From NCBI RefSeq assembly GCF_047675955.1, contig NC_132910.1:90236923-90300922 (forward strand): a stretch of DNA of 64,000 nucleotides, read 5' to 3'. The notes below the pieces were generated by a model. It saw only the letters and a list, made by a program, of their open reading frames with translations, ran no database searches and had not been told where the DNA came from. This DNA comes from Chlorocebus sabaeus. Its lineage: Eukaryota; Chordata; Mammalia; Primates; Cercopithecidae. The position numbers and the translations under genes are program-made. Positions 1-9,455 of the stretch are shown here, in pieces (position 1 is the first letter of the stretch; the number at the start of each line of letters is the position of its first letter).

Positions 1-235
1 AGATTTAGTGAGCTCACAAGAATGTGACCGTACTCTCCCCATCTTTATTTTTTTCTTTCCCCTTTTCCTACTGCCCCTTTTTCCCCTTTAAAGGTTGAAG
101 CCCTCAAAACCCTCTTTGGAAAAAGCACAGGTCACAGCTGTTCTGTGATTTTGTGTTCCTTTTGCCTGGGCACATCCTCAACCTTGGCAAAATAAACATC
201 TAAATTCAAACTTGCCTCAGTCATTTTTTGTGTGT
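1..235 (+). mobile_element. 3' part of an ERV LTR, cut by the window edge
   Basis: The end of this piece (CTTGGCAAAATAAAC, then a CTCAG-rich tail and TTACA) matches the 3' end of the LTR at 550-1193. It contains an AATAAA polyadenylation signal at about 189. The family was not named with certainty. Confidence 0.5.
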
Positions 236-295
236 TACAATACTGAAGAGCTAGTATGATTTAAGAGTTAAAAGCCTATTGGCCAATGTATCTTC

Positions 296-520
296 AGAAC
301 ACAATAGGTGCTCAATAAATATTTTTTATGTTTTGGCTTTAATGCTGAGTAATTCCTGATGTTGGGCAGTTACTTAATCTCCTTTAACTTAAATTTTCTC
401 ATCCATAAGATAGTATAAAACAACTCTGAGAAGAAGATGTATCTAGTTCTTTTCATTCTTTACAAAAACTACCTGGCACACTATAAGCATTAAATGAATG
501 CCATTTAATCTGTTATTATC
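296..520 (+). mobile_element. MIR fragments (tRNA-derived SINE)
   Basis: 'GTGCTCAATAAATA' at about 309-322 is a MIR 3' end. 355-515 follows MIR core order: 'GGGCAGTTACTTAATCTCC', 'TTTTCTCATC' and 'CCTGGCACACTATAAGC'. Highly diverged, so boundaries are approximate. Confidence 0.6.
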
Positions 521-549
521 TTTTTAATACAAGAGCCTAAGATATTAGT

Positions 550-1193
550 TGTGAAAGGGAAAATAAATCTCAGGACCCCCAAATCACTAAGCCAAAAGGA
601 AAAATTAAGCTGGGAACTGTGTCAGGCAAACTTGCCTCCCATTTTATTCCTAAATAAGATAGCTACAACCATTAAAAAAAAAAAAAAAAGCTACATACTT
701 CCCTCACCAATTTGCTGACTAGAAAATTCCTTGTGGGCCTCAAGATCTTTACCCTAAAATGGTTATGTTGAATTTTACCCTGATAATATATTTTGATAGC
801 TTATCTTCATGAGTGCAAGACAAAAGAGCTCTAAGTCATTCCTCTGCTAACCTGACACCAATGCACATGTGACTCTTCCTCTGATGTAAAAATGCAGATT
901 CGCTGAGCTAGACAAGGCATAAGTGGCTATTCCTCTACTCCCCTCTCACAGGCAAATTGTTTATTCAGTGAAAGGCTGATCAAAGACTCAAAAAATGCAA
1001 CTGCTTGTCTCTTATCTACCCACACCTTTTAAAAATGTCTTCCTCTTTCCCCTTTAAATATTGAAGCCCTCAAAATCATCTTTGGAGAAAGGCACAAAAG
1101 GATGCACCTACCTCCCAGGTGTGCATCCTTCATCTTGGCAAAATAAACTTTCTAAATTGACTGAGACGTGTCTCAGATACTTCTTGGTTCACA
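550..1193 (+). mobile_element. Solo ERV LTR, family unassigned
   Basis: It starts TGTGAAAGGGAAAATAAATC and ends GGTTCACA, giving the TG...CA ends of an LTR, with an AATAAA signal near 1141. The same start and end occur in reverse orientation at 45700-46432, so the two are copies of one family. No internal retroviral sequence is attached and no clear target duplication was found. Confidence 0.65.
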
Positions 1194-1253
1194 TGGCATA
1201 GGGGCAGCATCAGAGCTGTATTACATTGCTGAAGCTTCAGATGAGAATATAGT

Positions 1254-1556
1254 ACCAGACGTGGTGGCACACCCATGCAGTCTCAGCTACTACAGATACT
1301 GAGGCAGGAGGATTGCTTGAGGCCAGGAGTTCTAGGCTGTAGTCCACTATGCCAATCCTGTATCAACCCAAAGTTCACCATCAGTATGGTGACCTCCCAG
1401 GAGAGGGGGATCACCAGGTTGGCTAAGAAGAGGTAAACCAGCTCAGTTCAGAAACTGAGCAGGTCAAAACTCTTATGCTGATCAGTAGTGGCATCATGCC
1501 TCAGAAGAGCCACTGCACTCCAGCCTGAGCAATTCAGCAAGACCCCATCTCAGAAA
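1254..1556 (+). pseudogene. RN7SL pseudogene: 7SL (SRP) RNA retropseudogene
   Basis: Unlike Alu, this copy keeps the central 7SL-specific domain: 'ATGGTGACCTCCCAGGAG', 'ACCACCAGGTTGGC'-like sequence, 'GAGCAGGTCAAAAC' and 'TGCTGATCAGTAGTGG', between Alu-like 5' and 3' ends, followed by an A-rich tail. SRP RNA is the scaffold of the signal recognition particle. Many substitutions in the 5' domain and the A-rich tail mark this copy as a dead, retroposed one. Confidence 0.9.
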
Positions 1557-1570
1557 ACAATAATTAAAAA

Positions 1571-1712
1571 GGCCAGCATGGTATATCACACCTGTAGGGC
1601 CAAGACTTTGGGGAGGCCAAAGCAAGAGGATTGCTTGAGTCCAGGAGTTCAAGACTAACCTGGACAACATAGTGAGACTGCATCTCTACAAATAATAAAA
1701 AAAAAAAAAATA
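1571..1712 (+). mobile_element. Free left Alu monomer (FLAM-like)
   Basis: A single Alu left arm ends in an A-run directly after the first-arm 'CATCTCTACAAA' segment. It follows the A-tail of the 7SL pseudogene. Confidence 0.75.
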
Positions 1713-2174
1713 ATGAAAAAGATAAAAGCAATATAATCTAATTACAACTCATGAAAAATTTAGATGTCATTCTTATTTGTTAAGACAAACATTAACACAG
1801 CATTTTACAAGGATAGAAAGTAAACTAATGAATTGTTTAAAGAAAGAATTCCCTTTTGAAAATGAGAATGAGGTCATTTTTGAGGAAAACCAAGTGTAAG
1901 GACTATATAGTTTTTAACTATCTAGGCTCATAAGCCAGAACTCAGGTTAATTTTGGCAACAAGCACTCATATCATGAGACTTACTTTAGGAATCAATAAT
2001 TAATCCAGATATTTTTAAATGATGCTAGAAATTAACAGGATAAGAAAAGTTGCAGGAAAGCTCTTTAATCTGGAAGAGAACTTACAGCTCATTTTACAAG
2101 AAAAAATTGATTGAAAAGGCTAATTGGAAAGTGATATAACTTGTCAATCGTAAAAATAACTTTTCATTTCAAGA
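1713..2174. other. AT-rich stretch with no recognisable feature
   Basis: No gene, repeat or RNA recognised. It precedes the local duplication that starts at 2175. Confidence 0.4.
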
Positions 2175-2280
2175 GTCTCATACCATAACTAACAATATCT
2201 CAAAATCCTTATTTACTCATGGCCTTGACTCCGAGTTATCCAGTTAACATGTTATTAATCTTATACATATATTCATGTCT

Positions 2281-2578
2281 TTTTATTTTTTTTGAGACAG
2301 AGTCTCACCCTGTCACCCAGGCTGGAGTGCAGTGGTGGGATCTCGGCTCACTGCAAGCTCCGCCTCCCAAGTTCACACCATTCTCCTGCCTCCACCTCCC
2401 AAGTAGCTGGTACTACAAGTGCCCGCCACCACACCTGGATAATTTTGTTTTTGTATTTTTAGTAGAGACGGGGTTTCACTGTGTTAGCCAGGATAGTCTC
2501 AATCTCCTGACCTCGTGATCCACCCACCTCAGCCTCCCAAAGTGCTGGGATTACAGGCATGAGCCACCGTGCCTGGCC
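2281..2578 (-). mobile_element. AluY-like element
   Basis: Full-length minus-strand Alu with a T-rich head and an end near GCCTGGCC. The 17-bp target duplication AATCTTATACATATATT lies at about 2257-2273 and 2579-2595. Confidence 0.92.
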
Positions 2579-2695
2579 AATCTTATACATATATTATTGT
2601 GTGGTATACACATGGTCTCATACCATGACTAATAATATCTTAAATATTCACAGCCTTGACACTGAGTAATCCAATTAACATACATGTTCATTCAT

Positions 2696-2698
2696 ATA

Positions 2699-2716
<18 letters not shown>
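2696..2716. repeat. (TA)n microsatellite
   Basis: About nine TA units directly before the poly-T of the next Alu. Confidence 0.85.
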
Positions 2717-2729
<13 letters not shown>

Positions 2730-3008
2730 AAAGACAGAGTCTCACTCCACCACCCAGGCTAGAGTGCAGTGGTGTGATCTCAGCTCACTGCAACCTCTGC
2801 CTCATGGGTTCAAGCAATTCTCCTGCCTCAGCTTCCCAAGTAGCTGGAAATACAGGCACATACCATGCCCGGCTAATTGTTGTATTTTTAGTAGAGACGG
2901 GGTTTCACCACATTGGCCAGGCTGGTTTCAAACTTCTGACCTCAAATGATCCACCCTCTTCAGCCTCCCAAAGTGCTGGGATTTCAGGCGTCAGCCACCG
3001 CACCCAGC
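2717..3008 (-). mobile_element. AluS-like element
   Basis: Full-length minus-strand Alu between a poly-T head and 'GCACCCAGCC'. Confidence 0.92.
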
Positions 3009-3046
3009 CTTAATCTTATACATATATTCTTATGTGCTATACACAT

Positions 3047-3400
3047 ACAGTAATGCGTTGCTTAATGGCAGAAATATATCCTGAGAAATGCATCCTTAGG
3101 TCCTTAGGCAATTTTGGACCTAAGGATTTTGTCACTGTGCAAGCCTTATAGAGCGTACTTACACAGACACAGATGGTGTAGCCTGCCTACACCCCTAGGT
3201 TACATGATATGGCTTATTGCTCCCAGTCTCCAAACCTGTACAGCATGTTACTATACTGAATACTACAGACAACTCTTAACACAATGGAAAGTATTTGTGT
3301 ATCTAAACATAGAAAAGGTACAGTAAAACTAAGGTATTATAATCTTACAGGACTACTGTTGTTTATCTGATCCATCATTGACTAAAATATCAATCTCTCT
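3047..3400 (+). mobile_element. Tigger/pogo-like DNA transposon relic
   Basis: Starts with the inverted-terminal-type sequence 'CAGTAATGCGTTGCTTAATG'. It then follows a familiar non-autonomous Tigger-type order: 'GAGAAATGCATC', 'ACCTGTACAGCATGTTACT', 'GTGTATCTAAACATAGAAAA', 'GGTATTATAATCTTA'. The right end has decayed. Any reading frame here is incidental. Confidence 0.6.
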
Positions 3401-3467
3401 CTCTTATACATACACACAGAGGTAAGAAATGAAGTTAGATAATTTGTGACATCATCAAAATTCTGCA

Positions 3468-3747
3468 TAATTTTTTGATACTAGGTCTCACTCTGTCAAC
3501 CAGGCTGGAGTGCAGTGACATCATATTACAATTCGCTGCGGCCTCAACCTCCTGCGCTCAAGCAATCCTCCTGCCTCAGGCTCCTGAGTAGCTAGGACTA
3601 TAGGCAAATGCCACCATACCCCGTTAAGGTTTTTTCATTTTTTGCAGAGATGGAGTCTCATTATGTTGCCCAGGCTGGTCTGAAACTCCTGGCTTCAAGC
3701 AATCCTCCCATCTCAGCCTCCCAACAGGCATGAGCCAGTGCCCAGCC
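3468..3747 (-). mobile_element. Old AluJ-like element
   Basis: Diverged minus-strand Alu with small deletions, including loss of most of the segment around 'CCTCCCAACAGGC'. Confidence 0.85.
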
Positions 3748-3945
3748 CTTTGGAGATATTTTGATGCTTTCCTTATCAGGCACGTTTTGACATTTCTAGA
3801 AATCTTCAACCAAAGAACTAGACTAGTCAGGTTCCCAGGCATAACCTAATCAACAACGATTGTTCAACCTGTTTTATGATGGTGAAAACTGAACAGCAAA
3901 GTATCATCTAAATATACTCTGGATAGAAATACAAGTTAAAACTTT

Positions 3946-4345
3946 TAACTCGCGTCCATGTGAAGAGACCACCAAACAGGCTTTGTGTGAGCAACAAGGC
4001 TGTTTATTTCACCTGGGTGCAGGCGGGCTGAGTCCAAAAAGAGAGTCAGCGAAGGGAGACAGGGGTGGGGCCGTTTTATAGGATTTGGGTAGGTAATGGA
4101 AAATTACAGTCAAAGGGGGCAGTTCTCTCGCGGGCAGGGGTTGGGGAGTCACAAGGTGCTCAATGGGGGAGCTTTTGAGCCAGGATGAGCCAGAGAAGGA
4201 ATTTCACAAGGTAATGTCATCAGTTAAGGTTGGAACAAGCCATTTTCACTTCTTTTGTGATTCTTCAGTTACTTCAGGCCATCTGGATATATACGTGCAG
4301 GTCACAGGGGATATGATGGCTTAGCTTGGGCTCAGAGGCCTGACA
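3946..4345 (-). mobile_element. HERV-H 3' LTR (LTR7 type)
   Basis: Read on the minus strand it starts TGTCAGGCCTCTGAGCCCAA at 4345, the known LTR7 start. A TATAAAA box lies at 4074-4080, an AATAAA signal at 4003-4008 and the LTR7-type end near 'GGTGGTCTCTTCACATGG'. A purine-rich run (AAGAAGACAGGAA) lies directly upstream at 4346-4358, where the polypurine tract of a provirus belongs. This makes it a 3' LTR attached to internal sequence, not a solo LTR. LTR7 acts as a promoter in primate pluripotent cells; whether this copy is active cannot be told from sequence. Confidence 0.88.
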
Positions 4346-4847
4346 TTCCTGTCTTCTTACATTAATAAGAAAAATAACATAAAACAAAATAGTGGTAAAG
4401 TGTTGGGGTGACGAAAATTTTTGGAGGTGGTATGGAGAGAGAATGGGCGATGTTTCTCAGGGCTGCTTCAAGCAGGATTAGGGGCGACATGGGAACCTAG
4501 AGTGGGAGAGATGAAGCTGAAGGAAGATTTTGTGGTAAGAGGTGATATTATGGGGCTGCTAAAAGGAGCATTTGTCATACAGAATGATTGGTGATGGCCC
4601 TGGATACGGTTTTGTATGAATTGAAAAACTAAACAGAATAAGAGGAGGAGAAAAACAGGTATTAAAGGACTAAGAATTGGGAGGAGTCAAAACATTTAAT
4701 TAGAGCATTTCCAAGGGGTCCAACGGGGTCTAGCGTAATTACTTGCTTGGCTGGCAAGTTTTTAGGCTCTATTCTTGACAGAGTCCTTTTTTTTTAAGTT
4801 GGAGGCTGAGTTTGGTGAGGTGTGTTTTTATTTTTTTTTATTTTTTA
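4346..4847 (-). pseudogene. HERV-H env 3' remnant and untranslated region
   Basis: This lies between the 3' LTR and an Alu that separates it from integrase sequence, which is the place of env and the 3' untranslated region. No reading frame remains open and the surface-subunit part is missing. Assignment to env rests mainly on position in the provirus. Confidence 0.55.
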
Positions 4848-5139
4848 TTTTTTTTTTTGAGACAGAGTCTCACTCTGTCCCCCAGGCTAGAGTGCAGTGG
4901 CCAGATCTCAGCTCACTGCAAGCTCCGCCTCCCGGGTTTACGCCATTCTCCTGCCTCAGCCTCCTGAGTAGCTGGGACTACAGGCGCCCGCCACCTCGCC
5001 CGGCTAGATTTTTGTAGTTTTTAGTGGAGACGGGGTTTCACCATGTTAGCCAGGGTGGTCTCGATCTCCTGACCTTGTGATCCGCCCGTCTCGGCCTCCC
5101 AAAGTGCTGGGATTACAGGCTTGAGCCACCGCACCCAAT
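4848..5139 (-). mobile_element. AluY element at the pol-env junction of HERV-H
   Basis: Full-length minus-strand AluY. I could not find a target duplication: the left flank is 'GGTGAGGTGTGTTT' and the right flank 'AATTAGTCCG'. It sits where the integrase C-terminus and most of env are missing. Confidence 0.9.
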
Positions 5140-5708
5140 TAGTCCGTTTTACCTTTCCTGAAGATTGAGGACCGTAAGGGGTATGAAGGATTCACTGAAT
5201 ACCAAGAGCCTGAGAAACTGCTTGGGTGATTTGACTAATAAAAGCTGGTCCGTTATCAGACTGTAAAGAGGCAGGAAGGGCAAACCGAGCAATTACGTCT
5301 GACAGAAGGGAAGAAATGACTGCGGTGGCCTTCTCAGACCCTGTGAGAAAGGCCTCTATCCATCCAGTCAAAGTGTCTACCTAGATCAAGAGATATTTTA
5401 GTTTCTTGACTCGAGGCATGTGAGTAAAGTCAATTTGCCAGTCCTGGGTGAGGACAAATCCCTCACCTTGATGTGTAGTGAAGGGAGGGGGCCTGAGAAA
5501 TTCCTGAGGAGGAGTAGTAGTAGAATAGCAGATGGAACACTGAGAAATCATTTCCTTGAGGATAGATTTCCACGACAGAAAGGGAATGAGAGGTTTTAAG
5601 AGATGGGCTAGCAACTTGTAACCTACATGGAAAAGGTTATGAAATGACAACAGAATAGAATGGGCCTGTGAGGCTGGAAGGAGATCCTTGGTTCAAGATC
5701 CATTTGCC
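5140..5708 (-). pseudogene. HERV-H pol remnant: integrase (zinc-binding and core domains)
   Basis: On the minus strand a frame from 5650 encodes the integrase N-terminal zinc site: histidines at codons 5639-5641 and 5627-5629, and a CxxC pair at 5537-5539 and 5528-5530. The catalytic core follows in the same frame. A first aspartate (VDTLTGW context) is at 5375-5377 and a second (SDNGPAF) at 5255-5257. Integrase joins proviral DNA to the host genome; this copy cannot. A TAG interrupts at 5381-5383 and a TGA at 5192-5194. The codon where the family has its catalytic glutamate (5147-5149, GKVxRTN) reads lysine. The C-terminal domain is absent. Confidence 0.85.
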
Positions 5709-6000
5709 GGCCGGGCGCTCAAGCCTGTAATCCCAGCACTTTGGGAGGCCGAGACGGGCGGATCACGAGGTCAGGAGATCGAGACCATCCTGGCTAACCT
5801 GGTGAAACTCCATCTCTACTTAAAAAATACAAAAAATTAGCTGGGCGAGGTGGCCGGTGCCTGTAGTCCCAGCTACTTGGGAGGCTGAGGCGGGAGAATG
5901 GCGTAAACCCGGAAGGCGGAGCTTGCAGTGAGCCAGATCCGGCCACTGCACTCCAGCCTGGGCGACAGAGCGACACTCGTCTGAAAAAAAAAAAAAAAAA
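5709..6000 (+). mobile_element. Young AluY, cercopithecine-type variants
   Basis: Carries 'GGGCGAGGTGGC' and 'GATCCGGCCACTGC'. The target duplication AAGATCCATTTGCC ends at 5708 and recurs after the poly-A up to about 6012. Its head lacks five bases (GGGCGC joined to CTCAAGCC), which damages the A box region. Confidence 0.92.
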
Positions 6001-6561
6001 GATCCATTTGCCTTGTTTGGGAAGAGATTAATGGGTGGAAGTTTCAGTGGGGGAGTAGGTGGGAGTGGCCAGATGAGGAGGAGAAAAACTGCCCTGAGGG
6101 ATAGAAGTTGTAACACTAGCTGCTTTTTTAGCTACCTTACCAGCATAAGCATTGTCCTGAGCATTGGGATCTGATGCCTTTTGATGGCTGCTTTTTTAGC
6201 TACCTTATCAGCATAAGCGTTGTCCTGAGCAATGGGATCTGATGCCTTTTGATGGCCCTTGCAGTGAGTGACTCCAACTTCCTTTGGAAATAAAGCAGCC
6301 TTGAGAAGCGTTTTTATTAAAGAAGCATTAATGATAGAGGAACCTTGTGTAGTGAGGAAACCTTTTTCTGCCCATATAACAGCATGGTGGTGCAGGATAT
6401 GGAAGGCATATTGAGAGTCAGTATAAATATTGACGCATAGTCCCTTTGCAAGAGTGAGGGCCCAAGTTAAGGCAATGAGTTTGGTTTGCTGAGAGGTAGT
6501 GGAGGGGGGCAGAGTGCTAGCCTCAATGATAGATGTGGAAGATACTATAGCATGGCCTGCA
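6001..6561 (-). pseudogene. HERV-H pol remnant: RNase H domain
   Basis: The minus strand from about 6560 to 6132 encodes an RNase H-like segment. The 'YTDSQYAFHIL' block carries a catalytic aspartate and is followed by 'HCKGHQK' and a 'DNAYADKVAKKA' stretch. It is the 5' limit of the provirus in this window: nothing of reverse transcriptase or gag was recognised beyond the Alus at 6562-7170. A 68-bp tandem duplication near the 3' end breaks the frame. Together with the integrase, env and LTR pieces this makes a 5'-truncated minus-strand HERV-H. Confidence 0.85.
6121..6256. repeat. 68-bp tandem duplication inside HERV-H RNase H
   Basis: 6121-6188 and 6189-6256 are the same 68-bp unit (TGCTTTTTTAGCTACCTTA ... 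TTTTGATGGC) with three differences. Sixty-eight is not a multiple of three, so it shifts the frame. Confidence 0.95.
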
Positions 6562-6862
6562 GGCCAGGCACAGTGGCTCCCGCCTATAATCCCAGCACTT
6601 TGGGAGGCCGAAGTGGGCGGATCACTTGCGGTCAGGAGTTCAAAACCAGCCTGACCGACATGGTGAAACCCTGTCTCTACTAAAATATACAAAAATTAGC
6701 CAGGCATGGTGGCAGGTGACTTAATCCCAGTTACTTGGGAGGCAGAGGCAGGAGAATAGTTTGAACCCGGGAGGCGGAGGTTGCAGTGAGCCGAGATCAA
6801 GCCATTGCACTCAAACCTGGGGGATAAGAGCGAGACTTCTCTCAAAAAAAAAAACAAAAAGA
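6562..6862 (+). mobile_element. AluS-like element
   Basis: Full-length plus-strand Alu inside or at the edge of the HERV-H remnant, with an A-tail carrying C and G interruptions. Confidence 0.9.
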
Positions 6863-6871
6863 ACAAGGTTT

Positions 6872-7104
6872 AATTTTTTTTTTTTTTTTGAGACTGAGTC
6901 TCGCTCTGTCACCAGGCTAGAGTGTAGTAGCGCAATCTCAGCTCACTGCAACCTCTACCTCCTGGGTTCAAGTGATTCTCCTGCCTCAGTCACCCAAGTA
7001 GCTGGGATTACAGGTGCACGCCACCATGTCCAGTTTATGTTTGTATTAGTAGAGACGGGGTTTCACCATGTTGGTCAGGCTGGTCTCAAACTCCTGACCT
7101 TGTG
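6872..7104 (-). mobile_element. Truncated Alu, opposite to its neighbour
   Basis: Minus-strand Alu with a poly-T head that stops after 'CTCCTGACCTTGTG', so its 5' part is missing. It lies about 10 bp from the plus-strand Alu at 6562. Confidence 0.88.
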
Positions 7105-7170
7105 TACACTATCATTATGCCACTGCACTCTAGGCTGGGCAATAGTGAGAGACCCTAACTCAAAAAATAA
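7105..7170 (+). mobile_element. 3' end of a plus-strand Alu fused to the preceding minus Alu
   Basis: 'GCCACTGCACTCTAGGCTGG' through 'CTCAAAAAATAAAAAAAA' is an Alu 3' end on the plus strand, joined without a spacer of any size to the broken minus Alu. Confidence 0.8.
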
Positions 7171-7708
7171 AAAAAAATAAGATGATTCTCATCTATAAAA
7201 TACTGATACATGATAGACAGTTCAAAATTTCTTGCTTCCTAGGTTTTCATGAAAAATCAAGATTACTAAGTTAGAAATTCTAAGTAGTGTATATAATTCT
7301 GTATATGAAGTGTAACAAAAAACATGTGGCTTTGATGAGAGAAATTATGAGAAAAGCATAAGAACGTATTATTCATTGAGAAAAAAGAATAACTGTAAAT
7401 TCAGAGGTTATTTGAGGTTATTTCAAAAACTAACATTTAGGAAGGAAATAAGATAAAAAAGACTCAGTAAGCATGAGAGAGAAATACAAAGAAAGTTATA
7501 AGGATGTAATTTTGGCAAGGAGGGTTGAAAGGAGAATAACTTTTTAAAATGATAAGGAAAAAAGAAAGTAAACTGTATCCTAAAGTAAAATGACTGATTA
7601 TTTAAGAAAGAGAAGGTATAGGACAAAGCTAAAGGCCCAAGAATGTTGTGGAAGATCTGATTAAGCTGTGGAAGGTTCGTGAAGGATGAATTTATTAAAG
7701 AAATTTTG
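7171..7708. other. AT-rich stretch with no recognisable feature
   Basis: A 101-codon open minus-strand frame is present (7423-7728). It is rich in F, S and L, as expected from an AT-rich pyrimidine-biased strand, and shows no domain I recognise. It could be further degraded ERV sequence, but I cannot support that. Confidence 0.4.
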
Positions 7709-8010
7709 GGCCGGGTGCGGTGGCTCAAGCCTGTAATCCCAGCACTTTGGGAGGCCGAGACGGGTGGATTGCGAGGTCAGGAGATCGAGACCATCCTAGC
7801 TAACATGATGAAACCCCGTCTCTACTAAAAAGACAAAAAACTAGCCGGGCGAGGTGGCGGGCGCCTGTAGTCCCAGCTACTTGGGAGGCTGAGGCAGGAG
7901 AGTGGCGTAAACCCGGGAGGCGGAGCTTGCAGTGAGCTGAGATCTGGCCACTGCACTCCAGCCCGGGCGACAGCGCGAGACTCCGTCTCAAAAAAAAAAA
8001 AAAAAAAAAA
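7709..8010 (+). mobile_element. Young AluY, cercopithecine-type variants
   Basis: Carries CTCAAGCC, 'GGGCGAGGTGGC' and a long pure poly-A. A short AAATTTTG-type duplication flanks it. Confidence 0.93.
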
Positions 8011-8023
8011 ATTTTGTGTGGGG

Positions 8024-8278
8024 GCCAGACACAGTGGCTCATGCCTGTAATCCCAGCACTCTGGGAGGCCGAAGCAGCCAGATCACTTCAGCCCAGGAGT
8101 ACAACACCGGCCTGTACAACATGGTGAAACCCCATCTCTCCAAAAAATACAAAAATTAGCCAGACACACTGGCATGTGCCTGTAGTCTCAGCTACTCAGG
8201 AGTCTGAGGTGGGAGGATCACTTGAGCCTGCAAATGACATGTGATAGCAGTGGAGACAGAGTCCCTCTATCAAAAAAA
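8024..8278 (+). mobile_element. Old Alu whose tail seeded a microsatellite
   Basis: Diverged plus-strand Alu with a deletion in the right arm. Its 3' end 'CTATCAAAAAAAGGAAG' runs straight into the purine tract. Confidence 0.87.
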
Positions 8279-8687
8279 GGAAGTAGGAAAGAAGGAGGGA
8301 AGGAGAGAGGGAGGGGAGTTGAGGAAGGAAGGAAGGAAGGAAGGAAGGAAGGAAGGAAGGAAGGAAGGAAGGAAGGAAGGAAGGAAGGAAGGAAGGAAGA
8401 GAGAAGAGAAGAGAAGAGAAGAGGGGAAGGGGAAAGGGAAAGAGGAAGGAAGGAAGGAAGGAAGGAAGGAAGGAAGGAAGGAAGGGAGGGAGGGAGGGAG
8501 GGAGGGAGGGAGGGAGGGAGGGAAAGAGAGAACGAGAGAAAGAGTGAAAGAGAAAGAAAGAGAGAGAGAAGAAGAAAACAGAGGAAGGAAGAAAAGGAAG
8601 GAAGGAAGGAAGGAAGGAAGGAAGGAAGGAAGGAAGGAAGGAAGGAAGGAAGGAAGGAAGGAAGGAAGGGGAAAGAAAAGAAAGAAA

Positions 8688-8771
<84 letters not shown>

Positions 8772-8795
8772 AAGAAAGAAAAGAAAGAAAAAGAC

Positions 8796-8830
<35 letters not shown>

Positions 8831-8862
8831 AAGAAAGAAAGAAAGAAAAGAAAAGAAAAGAA

Positions 8863-8937
<75 letters not shown>

Positions 8938-9090
8938 CAAGCAAGCAAGCAGGGGGAGGGAGAGAAGGCAGACAGGCAGGAAGGCGAGGGAGGGAGGGAG
9001 GGAAGGAGGAAGGGAGGAAGGGATGGAGGAAGGAAGGAAGGAAGGAAGGAAGGAAGGAAGGAAGGAAGGAAGGAAGGAAGGAAGGAAGGG
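8279..9090 (+). repeat. 0.8 kb GGAA/GAAA purine tract
   Basis: Almost pure A and G on the plus strand, with blocks of (GGAA)n, (GGGA)n, (GAAA)n, (GA)n and short variants. A few C and T interruptions occur, for example in the GCAAGCAAGCAAGC block near 8938. Long frames on both strands (K/R/E-rich on plus, F/L/S/P-rich on minus) are artefacts of the 4-bp repeat and are not genes. Confidence 0.97.
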
Positions 9091-9160
9091 ATTTTTCATA
9101 CGATTAAGTTGGCTACAAATAAAAGAAAATTAGTTACAAGCTTTCTAAAAGTTTAGCTTT

Positions 9161-9455
9161 GGTCAGGCACAGTGGCTCACGCCTGTAGTCCCAGCACTTT
9201 GGGAGGCAGAGGTGGATCACCTGAGGTCAGGAGTTCAAGACCAGCCTGGACAACATGGAAAAACACCATCTCTACTAAAAAATACCAAAATTAGCTGGAC
9301 ATGGTGGCATGTGCCTGTAGTCCCAGCTACTCTGGGGGCTGAGTCAGGAGAATCACTCGAATCTGGAAAGTGGAGATTGCAGTGAGCCAAGACTGTGCCA
9401 CTGCACTCTAGCCTAGGTGACAGAATGAGACCCTGTTTCAAAAACAACAACAAAT
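9161..9455 (+). mobile_element. AluS-like element
   Basis: Full-length plus-strand Alu with a tail of CAA units. Confidence 0.9.

Larger units (their letters stand above)
2175..3045. repeat. Ancient local tandem duplication, each copy with its own Alu
   Basis: The block from 'GTCTCATACCAT' at 2175 recurs at 2615: the AATATCT, CCTTGAC, GAGT-ATCCA-TTAACAT and 'AATCTTATACATATATT' landmarks appear in the same order. Copy A carries the Alu at 2281-2578 and copy B the Alu at 2717-3008. The Alus sit at different points and are of different type, so the duplication predates both. Confidence 0.75.

Noticed and set aside
1254..1556. Active SRP RNA gene
   Set aside because: Substitutions in the 5' domain and the A-rich tail mark a retrocopy.
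8196..9133. Six long frames on both strands (up to 303 codons)
   Set aside because: They are translations of 4-bp purine repeats (K/R/E/G on plus, F/L/S/P on minus). A 4-bp repeat without stops is open in all frames; there is no protein.
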